A stretch of DNA of 64,000 nucleotides from Jeotgalibacillus haloalkalitolerans (GCF_034427455.1 NZ_JAXQNN010000005.1:149620-213619), one strand, 5' to 3'; shown: positions 36,695 to 46,122, numbered from the stretch's first letter. Numbers and translations: made by a program. The notes: generated by a model not told the origin, from the sequence alone.

Positions 36695-37129
36695 ATGGCA
36701 AAAACAGGTTACATTGATTTAACAAATGGACATAAAATTTCTTTTGAACTTTACCCTGAAGAAGCACCGGGTACAGTTCAAAACTTTGAAAAGCTTGCGA
36801 ATGAAGGTTTCTACGACGGTCTTAACTTCCACCGCGTGATCCCTGGTTTCGTAAGTCAGGGCGGATGCCCAAACAAGAATGGTACTGGCGGCCCCGGTTA
36901 CACAATTAAATGTGAAACTGAAGGCAACCCGCACCGTCATCAGCCAGGTTCACTTTCAATGGCTCACGCCGGCAGAGACACTGGCGGCAGCCAATTCTTC
37001 ATCGTACACGAGTCACAGCCTCACTTAGATGGCGTGCATACAGTGTTCGGTAAAGTAACAGAAGGTCTTGAGCATGCACAAGGTATGGAACAGGGCGCAG
37101 GCATCAACGAAATCCGCGTGAACGGTTAA
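36695..37129 (+). CDS. ppiB: Cyclophilin-type peptidyl-prolyl isomerase
   Basis: 144 residues, cytosolic. Core motifs: [41 protein letters not shown] with the catalytic Arg in [30 protein letters not shown] and [11 protein letters not shown]. Length and sequence match Bacillus PpiB. ATG 36695 follows AAGGAGTGCTAAAA; the upstream open frame lies in the promoter region. Divergent from proline dehydrogenase. Confidence 0.95.
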   Translation: MAKTGYIDLTNGHKISFELYPEEAPGTVQNFEKLANEGFYDGLNFHRVIPGFVSQGGCPNKNGTGGPGYTIKCETEGNPHRHQPGSLSMAHAGRDTGGSQFFIVHESQPHLDGVHTVFGKVTEGLEHAQGMEQGAGINEIRVNG

Positions 37130-37140
37130 TAAAAAATTTT

Positions 37141-37180
37141 AAAAAGCTGAGACAATTATTACATTGTCTCAGCTTTTTAA
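37141..37180 (+). terminator. Terminator of ppiB
   Basis: Stem AAAAAGCTGAGACAAT / ATTGTCTCAGCTTTTT with a short loop and T-run, 11 bases past the stop codon; immediately followed by GC-rich repeat copy 3. Confidence 0.88.
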
Positions 37181-37184
37181 ATTG

Positions 37185-37312
37185 TTTCGCTGCGCTTCAG
37201 GCGGACGCTTTCCCCGGGGACGGCGGTGAGACTCCTCGTCGCTGCGCGCCTGCGGGGTCTCACCTGTCCGTCACATCCCATTGGAGTCGCCACCTTACGC
37301 TCCGCTACACTT
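37185..37312 (+). repeat. GC-rich interspersed repeat, copy 3
   Basis: Landmarks CTGCGCTTCAGGCGGACGCTTTCC, GTGAGACTCCTCGTCGC, GCGCCTGCGGGGTCTCACC and GGAGTCGCCACCTTACGCTCC. GTGAGAC and GTCTCAC form an internal hairpin. Nearly identical to copy 6. Confidence 0.85.
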
Positions 37313-37379
37313 GGATTTCAATATAAATATTGTCTTACGTAATAACCTTTATAAATTGACACAGACTTTTTAATTTCAT

Positions 37380-37496
37380 TCAATCATCCGTATCTGTCCA
37401 CCAGTACACCAATATCATAAAGAGTATCATCAGAATGCCAGCTACAATGTAGAATCCGTCAGGCACATACTGTCCCCCAAAAAAGCTGAATAGCAA
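37380..37496 (-). CDS. Small single-helix membrane protein (38 residues)
   Basis: Short gene supported by a strong GAGGAGG 6 bases before a TTG start. The product has an N-terminal LLFSFFGGQYVPDGFYIV, a hydrophobic helix (about residues 16-31, rich in Ile, Leu, Met) and an acidic end WWTDTDD. It starts 11 bases after the stop of the DUF1648 gene, so it is probably the second gene of that operon. No family recognised. Confidence rests on ribosome site, spacing and the clear helix. Confidence 0.65.
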   Translation of the reverse strand: MLFSFFGGQYVPDGFYIVAGILMILFMILVYWWTDTDD

Positions 37497-37507
37497 ATGA
37501 TCCCTCC

Positions 37508-38008
37508 TCACAGCTTAATTGATCTGTAAATAAACCAGCCCATTGAACTGAATAACAGTGTCAGAAAAACAGGCATGACCCCGGCTGACAAATTTGCACT
37601 GCCTCCGGTTCCGATCAACGTAAGTTCATATGTAATATAAGCAAATAATAACACGCAGAGGTTCTTTATGACATTCATCATTAATACACCGTTCAAGTAT
37701 TGCTTCTCTGCATTTTCTTCAGTTATTTTCCCCAAATAATTATAAGTATGTGGCACTCTTTCCAGTGCAGTTAGGCTTCCCCACATGACAAAACCGATCA
37801 CCGGCAGCATGATTGCACTCCATTTACCGCCAAATCCATCTGCTTCACCGGCTGCATTAAAGTGAATCGGAATCACATCTGAGAGGTTTCCCCATGAAAT
37901 TGCAAGATATGCTGTAGCCACCACGAGTAAGATCAGCGAAATCAGACTGAATAGTTTTGCCCAAAAAGGTTTTTCGATTTGAATAACTGGTCTGTTTGGA
38001 TGAAGCAT
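37508..38008 (-). CDS. DUF1648 domain membrane protein
   Basis: 166 residues with about four helices (20-42, 65-85, 108-128, 138-158). After helix 1 the DUF1648 pattern is seen: LAISWGNLSDVIPIHFNAAGEADGFGGKW. SdpI-type and related proteins carry this domain, but this one lacks the longer SdpI C-terminal part. Function unknown. ATG follows AGGGGGAC. Likely cotranscribed with the 38-residue protein downstream. Confidence 0.85.
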   Translation of the reverse strand: MLHPNRPVIQIEKPFWAKLFSLISLILLVVATAYLAISWGNLSDVIPIHFNAAGEADGFGGKWSAIMLPVIGFVMWGSLTALERVPHTYNYLGKITEENAEKQYLNGVLMMNVIKNLCVLLFAYITYELTLIGTGGSANLSAGVMPVFLTLLFSSMGWFIYRSIKL

Positions 38009-38390
38009 AACATGTCCCCCTTAAATCATCTTACTCTATTATACGATTACCGCCTTTAAACGTTCCCTGCATCTTTATAAAAAGCTTTTTTAATAAAACA
38101 CTTCGCTTCTCAACATTTTTTCTGAATGATCACTCACTCTTTTTAGTTCGATTTTCGACATTTTCCCAAAAAAATCAGGCTATTTTAAGAAAATAACGAT
38201 CGATTCAGACATTAGATTATTTCATTAATGGTTTTATTTACATAATAAACATGAAAAAAGATTATACAAATCTTAAAAAGTTCATTCTTAATGTATAAGA
38301 TTACGAGAAAATTTTCCCGATAAACAAACTCGGATTCCTCTGATAGGATGAAATTGTTCTCAAAATATTACGAAAAAAGGAGTCGGGAAA

Positions 38391-39656
38391 ATGAAGAAAA
38401 GAAGTATGCTTATGAGTTTATTGCTTGCGGCAAGCTTATCTGTTCCTTCAGTGGCAGGTGCTGCACCTGATCAGGAAAGAGGTCAGGAAACATTCAGAGT
38501 ATATGTTGAGGCAACTGGTGCTTCTGCAAAAAGTGCTAAGCAATCTCTGAAAGAACAGTATGAACCCCGCTGGGAATTGAGCGAAAACGGCTTTTCTACT
38601 GAAATGAATGAAAAGCAGTTCAACGCACTTCAGAAGAATAAAAATATCAAAGTAACAAAGGTTCAGGAAGTACAGCTTGAAACGGATGTCCGTGCAAGTG
38701 AATATGAAACAATGGCCGGGGAGTACCCGACTCAGCAAACACCATGGGGAATTAAAGCAATCTACAATAACCCTAACCAGACAACAACTTCAGGTGGTGC
38801 GGGTGTCAATATCGCAGTTCTTGATACAGGCGTTTTCACAAGCCACTATGATCTTGTCAACACTGTAGAACAGTGTAAGGATTTCACACAGTCTACACCA
38901 CTTGTAAATGGTGCTTGTAATGATGCGAATGGTCACGGTACACACGTAGCCGGTTCTGCTCTTGCTGATGGTGGTAGTGATAAAGCCGGTATTTACGGCG
39001 TCGCACCTGATGCAGATCTTTGGGCTTATAAAGTACTGGGCGATAACGGATCAGGTTATTCAGATGACATCGCAGCAGCGATTCGTCACGCAGCTGATCA
39101 GGCAACAGCTACAGGAACAAAGACAGTCATTAACATGTCACTTGGTTCTGCAGGTCAGGACTCACTGATCACAAATGCAGTAAACTACGCATACAGCAAA
39201 GGTGTACTTGTCGTTGCTGCTGCTGGTAACTCAGGTCCAAACCAGGGCTCTATCGGATACCCTGGCGCTCTGACAAATGCAATTGCAGTAGCTGCTCTTG
39301 AAAATCGTCAGCAGAACGGTACATACCGCGTAGCAGACTTCTCATCACGTGGATATGCTGCAACTGATGGTGACTATTTCATTCAGCAGGGTGACGTTGA
39401 AATCTCAGCGCCAGGTGCTGCAATCTACTCAACATGGCCTGGTGGCGGTTATAACACAATCAGCGGTACATCAATGGCTACACCACACGTAGCAGGTCTT
39501 GCTGCGAAAGTATGGGCTGCTAACCCTGGTTACTCTCATACACAGCTGCGTACAGTGCTTCAAAACCGTGCAAAAGCGAACGATATCCTTGGCGGATACG
39601 GCGCTGCTTACGGCGATGATTATGCTTCAGGATTCGGTTTTGCAAAAGTGAACTAA
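38391..39656 (+). CDS. Secreted subtilisin-like serine protease, sphericase/S41 type
   Basis: 421-residue preproenzyme: signal peptide about 1-24, I9-type propeptide about 33-100, mature S8 domain from about 112. Catalytic triad Asp145 (VLDTGV), His182 (HGTHVAG), Ser361 (GTSMATPH), oxyanion Asn280. Two cysteines, Cys162 and Cys176, flank the catalytic-His region and probably form the disulfide typical of sphericase and the Antarctic Bacillus TA41 subtilisin, which the mature region closely resembles from memory. Suggests a cold-tolerant habitat. Start ATG follows AAAAAAGGAG. The 380-base upstream gap is AT-rich and shows no other gene. Confidence 0.95.
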   Translation: MKKRSMLMSLLLAASLSVPSVAGAAPDQERGQETFRVYVEATGASAKSAKQSLKEQYEPRWELSENGFSTEMNEKQFNALQKNKNIKVTKVQEVQLETDVRASEYETMAGEYPTQQTPWGIKAIYNNPNQTTTSGGAGVNIAVLDTGVFTSHYDLVNTVEQCKDFTQSTPLVNGACNDANGHGTHVAGSALADGGSDKAGIYGVAPDADLWAYKVLGDNGSGYSDDIAAAIRHAADQATATGTKTVINMSLGSAGQDSLITNAVNYAYSKGVLVVAAAGNSGPNQGSIGYPGALTNAIAVAALENRQQNGTYRVADFSSRGYAATDGDYFIQQGDVEISAPGAAIYSTWPGGGYNTISGTSMATPHVAGLAAKVWAANPGYSHTQLRTVLQNRAKANDILGGYGAAYGDDYASGFGFAKVN

Positions 39657-39658
39657 TT

Positions 39659-39681
39659 GACCTGTACGATAGTCAGGTCCG
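39659..39681 (+). other. Short hairpin after the protease gene
   Basis: GACCTG / CAGGTC stem with a 9-base loop directly after the stop codon, without a T-run. May stabilise the 3' end; the real terminator is downstream. Confidence 0.35.
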
Positions 39682-39757
39682 GCATATAGCGGGTTGCCCC
39701 TCGCGTTTGCCAAATTCAGCATAGTAACACTCTATTTTACCCCCTTTACACATATTT

Positions 39758-39810
39758 TAAAGGCTGTCCAAAGGAAGCAGAATCGCTTCAATGGACAGCC
39801 CTTTTTTTAT
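39758..39810. terminator. Bidirectional terminator
   Basis: GGCTGTCC / GGACAGCC outer stem (39762-39769, 39793-39800) extended by GAAGC / GCTTC, with a T-run on the plus side and A-rich left flank; lies between convergent protease and glutamate dehydrogenase genes. Confidence 0.85.
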
Positions 39811-39813
39811 TAT

Positions 39814-41193
39814 TTAAAACAGTTTTCCCTGCTTATATAAAACGGTTGATAGCTTCATCACTGAATGAATGTAGCAGTTTTCACGAAGAGAATGCGGGTC
39901 CCCGAAGTATTTAGGAAGAATTGTCTCCATTGTCCCCTGCATTTTATCGTAAAGTTTCTTATAGATCTGCTCTTCTGAATAAAACTGTGTTTCCCTTCCC
40001 TGCAGCCATTCAAAATATGACACAATCACCCCGCCGGCATTAGCAAGAATATCAGGAACCACAATGACACCTTTTTCATTTAAGTAGTCATCTGCTTCTG
40101 CTGTTACCGGGGCATTGGCACCTTCAACAATGACCTTTGCCTTGATTTTATCCTTATTTCCGTTATGGATCTGCTCTTCGAGTGCTGCAAGCATTAAAAC
40201 ATCCACATCCATCGTCAGCACATCATCACGATGAAGAATGTCAGCCTGAACACCGCTTTCTTTAAGCTGCTCATCTGTATGAGGAAGATCCCCCTGATTT
40301 GAAGCAGTGTAAGAAACAAGTGCAGGTATATCCAGCCCGTCATCGTTAAAAAGCGTACAATTCCGGTCACTGACTGCGATTACTTTATTTTGCAGCTGCT
40401 GGCATTTAAAAGCCTCAAGTGCCGTCACTGACCCTACATTACCAAACCCCTGAACCGCTACCTTCAAAGGTTTTTCATATAGCGACAGGGCTGTTTTTGC
40501 ATAGGGGCTGCCCGTTTTTTCAAGCCATGATTGCTGCTTTTTAATAAAATCAGACATCAGGTAGCGGAATGTGAAATAAACCCCTTTACCTGTGGCTTCG
40601 CGTCTGCCAAGAGAACCTCCGTTAATCACGCTCTTACCCGTAAAGCTTCCTCTGTAAGGCTGGCCCGGCTTAATATTTTTATATTCTCCCATCATCCAGT
40701 CCATCTCACGCTCCCCGCTGCCCATATCAGGCGCAGGTATATCCTTATCAGGACCAATGACATCAGCAAAATATTGAACATATTTTTTAGAAATCAGGTT
40801 CAGTTCTTTTGTGGTAAATTCACGCGGATTGACGACTACTCCACCTTTTCCCCCACCAAATGGTACATCGTGAAGTGAATTTTTCAGGGTCATCAGAAAC
40901 GCCAGGTTAATGACTTCATCTTCATTTACTGATTCATGAAAACGAATTCCTCCCTTATAGGGACCCATTGCATTGTTATGCTGAACCCTGAAAGCAGGTA
41001 TCCGCACAATTTCGCCTTTTTCAAGAACGATTCTGAGAAAGGATTTATGTATCTTGTTAGGTGTAGATAACACTGCCCCTAAAGATGAGAACGCTTTCTT
41101 TCTCGGTCCGTTTAGAAGATCCGGCAAAAACATTTTATCATCCATCAGTGCATCTAAAGATTCCTGTACGATTGATCTTGTCTGATATTGCAT
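39814..41193 (-). CDS. Glu/Leu/Phe/Val dehydrogenase (glutamate dehydrogenase-like)
   Basis: 459 residues, longer than Bacillus RocG/GudB (about 425). Substrate and catalytic motifs: GPYKGGIRFHESVNEDEV, VPFGGGKGGVVVNPREF with the catalytic Lys, DIPAPDMGSGEREMDWM, and a Rossmann domain VAVQGFGNVGSVTALEAF. C-terminal NAGGVIVSYFEWLQGRE is also conserved. An insertion near residues 215-240 (KKQQSWLEKTGSPYAKTAL) accounts for the extra length. Most likely NAD-dependent glutamate dehydrogenase, but leucine/valine specificity cannot be excluded. ATG follows AAGGGGGAA. Confidence 0.92.
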   Translation of the reverse strand: MQYQTRSIVQESLDALMDDKMFLPDLLNGPRKKAFSSLGAVLSTPNKIHKSFLRIVLEKGEIVRIPAFRVQHNNAMGPYKGGIRFHESVNEDEVINLAFLMTLKNSLHDVPFGGGKGGVVVNPREFTTKELNLISKKYVQYFADVIGPDKDIPAPDMGSGEREMDWMMGEYKNIKPGQPYRGSFTGKSVINGGSLGRREATGKGVYFTFRYLMSDFIKKQQSWLEKTGSPYAKTALSLYEKPLKVAVQGFGNVGSVTALEAFKCQQLQNKVIAVSDRNCTLFNDDGLDIPALVSYTASNQGDLPHTDEQLKESGVQADILHRDDVLTMDVDVLMLAALEEQIHNGNKDKIKAKVIVEGANAPVTAEADDYLNEKGVIVVPDILANAGGVIVSYFEWLQGRETQFYSEEQIYKKLYDKMQGTMETILPKYFGDPHSLRENCYIHSVMKLSTVLYKQGKLF

Positions 41194-41262
41194 GTTCCAT
41201 TCCCCCTTGAATGTAGTGAAATATCCTTACAATGACGGTACCCTAAATGAACTGTATATGTA

Positions 41263-41302
41263 AAGAGATGAGGTGGAGCTTTTTATTTCTCCCCCTCATC
41301 CG
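41263..41302 (-). terminator. Probable terminator after the DUF1206 gene
   Basis: Minus strand stem GATGAGGGGGAG / CTCCACCTCATC with an A-rich loop; the T-run after it is weak. Closes the LTA-synthase-like/DUF1206 unit. Confidence 0.55.
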
Positions 41303-41333
41303 GTGCACCTGACTAACTGTTTGCAACTAAGCT

Positions 41334-42173
41334 TTATTCATTTTTCCCAAAGTTCATTCTTGCATATCTTCCTCTGATGATTTCATAGACTGCGTACAGA
41401 ACCAGACCTGCTGCTGCAAGACCAAGCAGTACCTGTCCGTATGGCTGTGAAGCGATTTCTCCCAGTGCGCCATCAAGCCCTTTTGACTGATCCGGATTTG
41501 ATGTAATGGCGGTCTGTATGAAAAAGAATCCCACCATTGCCAGCACAACGCCCCTGGCAGTCAGACCAATTTTTCCAGATTTACGTGCGAGTTTTTTCTC
41601 ACTTTCACTCATATCGTTTATGATCAGCTTGCTCATAAACTTCTCCTTATAACCTGTATAAATGTTATATAACCCGTAGATAATGACGCCCGCACCTAAT
41701 ATACCGACAAGCCACTGACCAAAAGGCTGACCAAGCAGCATAGCGGAGATCGTCTGTTCTGAATTTCCTCCACCGCTCCCTGCATTCATCGCAATCTGAA
41801 GAGCGGATACAGCTAGCCCGGCATAAATCACACCGCTCACTGCATAGGCAATCCTTGTAGCAATTCCTTTTGCATCATTGCCTTTATGCTGAGGGTCGAA
41901 TATTGCACGTACAATTTCCCACATTACATAAAAGAAAAGCCCAATCCCGACGATCCAGAGCAGAACTTCTCCAAATGGAAGTGTCGCGACCTGCTGAAGC
42001 GCACCTGATGTATCAGTCGTTTCGCCGCCTACTCCAAGTGCAGCAAGCAGTGCAAGTATTCCTACAATGCCATATACCGCACCTTTAGACATATAACCGA
42101 AACGTCCCAACCGGCGAACCCATGGTTTCACTTCCTCCGACGTGTCATTTGATTTCATTGTCAGCTGACTCAT
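41334..42173 (-). CDS. DUF1206 membrane protein
   Basis: 279 residues with six helices arranged as three internal repeats of two helices. Each repeat begins with a related pattern: RFGYMSKGAVYGIVGILAL, RIAYAVSGVIYAGLAVSAL and KIGLTARGVVLAMVGFFFI, and each ends with an FGxxLLxxVGxGLxxYxxYxI-like helix. This matches DUF1206. Function unknown. ATG follows GAGGAAAAT. It follows the LTA-synthase-like gene by 15 bases and is probably cotranscribed, which might link it to the envelope. Confidence 0.9.
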   Translation of the reverse strand: MSQLTMKSNDTSEEVKPWVRRLGRFGYMSKGAVYGIVGILALLAALGVGGETTDTSGALQQVATLPFGEVLLWIVGIGLFFYVMWEIVRAIFDPQHKGNDAKGIATRIAYAVSGVIYAGLAVSALQIAMNAGSGGGNSEQTISAMLLGQPFGQWLVGILGAGVIIYGLYNIYTGYKEKFMSKLIINDMSESEKKLARKSGKIGLTARGVVLAMVGFFFIQTAITSNPDQSKGLDGALGEIASQPYGQVLLGLAAAGLVLYAVYEIIRGRYARMNFGKNE

Positions 42174-42188
42174 GATTTTCCTCTCCTT

Positions 42189-44051
42189 TTATTCCTCAAT
42201 ATTTTGTCCCTGAAGCTGACCAACACCGTTTTTCTTAATAATCGTGTCTGACATTCTTAAATGGGAAGCTGCTTCATACAGCATCTGAGAACAATTCGAT
42301 TTGTCTGCTGGTTCTTCAGTATCAAGGCTGTAGCATTCTCCATTTTCTCTCTCGCTTGTCAGATCAGCTTTATAATAATAGTCATCATAGATAAATGAAC
42401 CATCCCTGAATACAGTCAATCTCGGGTCTTCACTTAACAGGGAATTACCCATCATATACCCTTTATCCAGTCCGAGTAATGACAAAATCGTTGGCGCGAT
42501 ATCCATTTGTCCCCCGGTCTGTTCCATCACGCTGCCATCCTGCATGCCGGGCAGCTTCATAAATAACGGCACCTTCCTCCCGAGATTCAGGTAATCAACC
42601 GCTGATTCCGCCTGAGCCATCTCGGCCATGTCTCTTTCAGGCTCCTGAAGCCCGCTGTCATGGTCACCGTAAGCAACCACCAGTGCGTCTTCCCATATTC
42701 CTTCATCTTTTAGCTTTTCAACCATTGAACCAAATGCCCGGTCTACAAAATGAATATTGTGATAGTAATTCTGAATAATTTCTTCTTCAAGACTGTCCAG
42801 ATTCAATTCTTTTTTATCATCTGGAAAGTCATATGGTGTGTGGCTCGTTAACGCCACCATAAAAGCGTAAAATGGATCATTCATCTCAACCATCCGGTCA
42901 ACTGATGATAAAAAGAAATCTTCATCATTTAACGTCAGACCGATGATATCCCCTTCTGGAAAATCCGCGATGCTGTAAAAATGATCAAATCCAAAGTTTT
43001 CATATACTTCATCACGGTTCCAGAATGTTTTTTCAAACGCATGAAAGGCTGCCGTTTCATAGCCTGCTGACTCCATTTTTTCAGGGAGTGAATCATATGA
43101 ATGATCAGGATATCTTGTATAAACCGACCCTGCCTTTAATGGATAAAATGAAGTGTTCAGAATAAATTCAGCATCCGAGGTTCTCCCCTGATGTGTCTGA
43201 TGATAAAAGTTAGGAAAATACATGACTTCATTTTTAAAGTCATTTAAAAATGGAGTAATCTCCTGACCATCGATTTCCTGATCCAGCACAGAGTTTTGAA
43301 AGGATTCCAGCTGAATCACGATCACATTGGGCTTTCCGTCTAAAGCTTCATCAGCTGACCCTGCACGATTACTGTCAAAAAAGCGCTGCATCTCACTTAA
43401 CTGAGAAGCAGTCAGCGTTTTCTCTTCAATGAACTGATCATCCAGCTCTCTTCCTATATCAAGTATATGGTGACCGATCATTCCGAGCTTGAAGTAATTA
43501 CGCATATTAGATAATGAATCCTGCACAAGCCATTCATCCCGATCTGCTGCACTGATGACGAGCGGAGTAAAAAACAGAACGATACCAGTTACAGCAGCGA
43601 TTAATGCAGCTTTGGAGCGCCTCTTCGCCGGATAATCAGCAAAGCTTCTTTTCCGGTCCTTTAACCGCAGCGCAGCCCAGATGAATGAATCTGCAAACAG
43701 CAGAAAATCTGCCGGGTAAATTAAATCCTCAAGGCCACCTCCAACTGCACCCATCTGCGGGATCTGAATAATCAGCGCAACAGACAGTAAATCTGTAAAA
43801 TAACGGTAATACCATATATTAGACGCGATTAATATCGTAAGCAATATACTCAGATAAAATAAAACCCAGCGTCTGATGCGTGGTGAAATCCATAGAGACC
43901 AAAAAGAAATCAGTATAATGGCACCAAGACTAACAAAAAATAAATGAATACCGAAATAAGTACCTGTCGCAGGTCCTACGATGATCATTTTAATAAGTAA
44001 AATAAGTATAAAAATCAGATAGTCTCCATACATCAGCCATGCTTTTTTCAA
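42189..44051 (-). CDS. LtaS-family phosphoglycerol transferase / sulfatase
   Basis: 620 residues. Five N-terminal membrane helices (about 8-28, 34-55, 62-82, 113-130, 148-170) then an extracellular sulfatase-like domain. Catalytic features of lipoteichoic acid synthases: Glu249 in IQLESFQ, nucleophile Thr291 in QGRTSDAEF, and Asp463-His464 in YGDHDSG. Builds polyglycerol phosphate on glycolipid in LTA synthesis; paralogues in Bacillus (LtaS, YfnI, YqgS, YvgJ) differ in role and I cannot choose between them. TTG start at 44051 follows GGGAGG. First gene with DUF1206 downstream. Confidence 0.92.
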   Translation of the reverse strand: MKKAWLMYGDYLIFILILLIKMIIVGPATGTYFGIHLFFVSLGAIILISFWSLWISPRIRRWVLFYLSILLTILIASNIWYYRYFTDLLSVALIIQIPQMGAVGGGLEDLIYPADFLLFADSFIWAALRLKDRKRSFADYPAKRRSKAALIAAVTGIVLFFTPLVISAADRDEWLVQDSLSNMRNYFKLGMIGHHILDIGRELDDQFIEEKTLTASQLSEMQRFFDSNRAGSADEALDGKPNVIVIQLESFQNSVLDQEIDGQEITPFLNDFKNEVMYFPNFYHQTHQGRTSDAEFILNTSFYPLKAGSVYTRYPDHSYDSLPEKMESAGYETAAFHAFEKTFWNRDEVYENFGFDHFYSIADFPEGDIIGLTLNDEDFFLSSVDRMVEMNDPFYAFMVALTSHTPYDFPDDKKELNLDSLEEEIIQNYYHNIHFVDRAFGSMVEKLKDEGIWEDALVVAYGDHDSGLQEPERDMAEMAQAESAVDYLNLGRKVPLFMKLPGMQDGSVMEQTGGQMDIAPTILSLLGLDKGYMMGNSLLSEDPRLTVFRDGSFIYDDYYYKADLTSERENGECYSLDTEEPADKSNCSQMLYEAASHLRMSDTIIKKNGVGQLQGQNIEE

Positions 44052-44128
44052 TTGACGACCTCCCTTCCGTGTTATCCTTTACCCTATGTAAAGTAGATGT
44101 AATCTGCATGAAATATGGAATTTCACAT

Positions 44129-44163
44129 AGAAAAAGAGACAGGAAAAAATATTCCCGCCTCTT
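44129..44163 (-). terminator. Terminator of the chemoreceptor gene
   Basis: Minus strand AAGAGGCGGGAA / TTCCTGTCTCTT imperfect stem with a T-rich loop and a T-run, just after the stop at 44170. Confidence 0.75.
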
Positions 44164-44169
44164 ATTCGC

Positions 44170-45873
44170 TTATGCTAATTTAAACTGCTTTAACAGATCA
44201 TTCAGCTGAACCGCTTCATCCTTAAGTGAACGTGCGCTCCGGTTCACTTCTTCCATGGAAGCACTTGATTGCTGTGATGTGGCTGACACTTCCTCAATGC
44301 CGGCAGCTGATTCTTCTGATACAGATGCAATGCTCTCAATGGATGAATTCATCACCTGTGTTGATTGGATGACTTCATTAATTGAGCCTGTTACACTTCC
44401 CACCTGATCAGACACACGGTCAATGGTTGTTTTCAATTCACCAAACAGTGCGCCGGTATGAGAGATTTTCGTTGTACCGTCTTCTACCATTTCATAGCCA
44501 TCTTCTAAAAACGTGACAACTTTTTTCGCTTCCTTCTGAATGCCGCCGATAATATTCGTAATATCTGCAATTGAGGTTGTCACACCTTCAGCAAGCTTTC
44601 TGACTTCATCAGCTACAACGGCAAACCCTTTACCATGCTCACCTGCGCGCGCCGCTTCAATTGCTGCATTCAGTGCCAGCAGATTGGTCTGATCTGCAAT
44701 CTGCTGAATGACTTCAGTCAGCTTGGCAATATCCGTTGTCTGCTGATCAAGTCCCTTCACCATTTCGAGTGACCCTTTTACTTTCTCATCAATGGCTGCC
44801 ATTGTCTCTACTGATTCCGTCATCGCTTTACTGCCTTCATTTGTAAAAGACATCATCGAGTCAGAGTTCGCCTTGACCTGATTCTGATTTTCTTCAACCT
44901 GACTCATCACTGCAGAAAAGTCATTCATTTTTTCAGACAGATCTGAAGAGGAGTGCGCCTGCTCTTCAGCACCACTTGAAAGCTCCTGCATAGTAGAAGC
45001 AATCTGGTGGCTGCCTTCCTGCACCTCGTCTGCGTACTGGCTAAGGACTTCACTCTGGGAATGAACAGTGTCTGAAACAGCTGACACCTGGGTGAGCAGC
45101 TGTTTTAAATTCCCCTTCATTGTGTTGAATGAAGTGCTCAGCTGACCAATTTCATCTTTACTCTGATAATCCATATCTTCAACTGTCAGGTTGCCGTTTG
45201 CAATTTCATCCGCAAGGCCTACCACCCGATTCATCTTGCTTCTGATGCTACGGCTGATGAGGAACAAGGTGATGCAACTGATCAAAATAGACAAAACAAC
45301 TGCTATGATCATCACAGTTATACTGGTGGCAATAGAACTTCTGGCCTCCGCCGTCGCAGCCGCACTGTCTTCCATCACTAAACCGGTTAATTCCTCCAGC
45401 AGACCCGCTGTCGTCCCTCTTAATTCCTGTGCAGCTACCCTTGAAGCAATTAATGCATCACTTCGATCGTCCGAATAATTCGGTATAATTTCATTCGTAA
45501 AAATCAAATCCATCGCTTCTTTATTTGCAATAATATTTTCAAAGATACTGATCTGACCTGGATCAGTAAGACCTTCCTGCAAACTAGTGGCGTATGTATC
45601 AAAGAGTTCACTTTCCTCTTCGTATTCCGTTATATACCTTTGGTCCCCCAGACTTACATAATCTGCTACACGTACATCCATCGCCCTAAATACTCCGCCT
45701 AAATAAATTGAGGTGACAGACCTTTCACTCCGGCGATCCACCTCTGCAGCGTTTTCTTCAATCTGTTTTAACTGAACAAATAGAATCACAGCGGTGATGA
45801 CAAAAAATAATATCGTCATGAATACAGTGATCGCATACTTACTCCCAATCGATAAGTCCCGGAACCATTTCAT
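44170..45873 (-). CDS. Methyl-accepting chemotaxis protein
   Basis: 567 residues. Helix 1 about 11-31, extracellular 4-helix-bundle-like sensor 32-185, helix 2 about 187-210, HAMP 211-265, cytoplasmic signalling domain with the strictly conserved hairpin tip [28 protein letters not shown]. The C-terminus [12 protein letters not shown] is of the usual type; no NWETF pentapeptide. ATG 45873 follows AAAGAGGT; the longer frame from a TTG at 45891 starts before that signal. Ligand unknown. A 52-base palindrome lies immediately upstream. Confidence 0.94.
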   Translation of the reverse strand: MKWFRDLSIGSKYAITVFMTILFFVITAVILFVQLKQIEENAAEVDRRSERSVTSIYLGGVFRAMDVRVADYVSLGDQRYITEYEEESELFDTYATSLQEGLTDPGQISIFENIIANKEAMDLIFTNEIIPNYSDDRSDALIASRVAAQELRGTTAGLLEELTGLVMEDSAAATAEARSSIATSITVMIIAVVLSILISCITLFLISRSIRSKMNRVVGLADEIANGNLTVEDMDYQSKDEIGQLSTSFNTMKGNLKQLLTQVSAVSDTVHSQSEVLSQYADEVQEGSHQIASTMQELSSGAEEQAHSSSDLSEKMNDFSAVMSQVEENQNQVKANSDSMMSFTNEGSKAMTESVETMAAIDEKVKGSLEMVKGLDQQTTDIAKLTEVIQQIADQTNLLALNAAIEAARAGEHGKGFAVVADEVRKLAEGVTTSIADITNIIGGIQKEAKKVVTFLEDGYEMVEDGTTKISHTGALFGELKTTIDRVSDQVGSVTGSINEVIQSTQVMNSSIESIASVSEESAAGIEEVSATSQQSSASMEEVNRSARSLKDEAVQLNDLLKQFKLA

Positions 45874-45893
45874 CAGCATACCTCTTTTCAATC

Positions 45894-45945
45894 AAGTATT
45901 AATCTATCATTCTTTATAACTATAAAGAATGATAGATTAATACTT
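45894..45945. repeat. 52-bp near-perfect palindrome upstream of the chemoreceptor gene
   Basis: A 25-base arm (45894-45918) is followed by AC and then its exact reverse complement (45921-45945). It is AT-rich and ends 20 bases before the chemoreceptor start codon, so it would fold as a long hairpin in the 5' leader or act as an operator or cruciform. No T-run follows toward the gene. No matching copy is seen elsewhere in the window. Confidence 0.9.
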
Positions 45946-46067
45946 AACTACCACTGAAAGAAAATTATAAACCTTTTTTCTTAATAAAATTAGTTCTTTA
46001 GACTTACTAAATAATTTAAGTGATGATTTCTGATTCTAATATTTTTATTTAAACTCCTACTTACATC

Positions 46068-46099
46068 ATAAAAATGACCAGCCTTTTATCGACTGGTCA
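46068..46099 (-). terminator. Terminator of the EamA gene
   Basis: Stem TGACCAG / CTGGTCA (46075-46081, 46093-46099) with TTTTT after it on the minus strand. The stretch 45946-46067 is AT-rich with no gene seen. Confidence 0.8.
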
Positions 46100-46122
46100 A
46101 TGTAAGCATATATGATTCTTTT

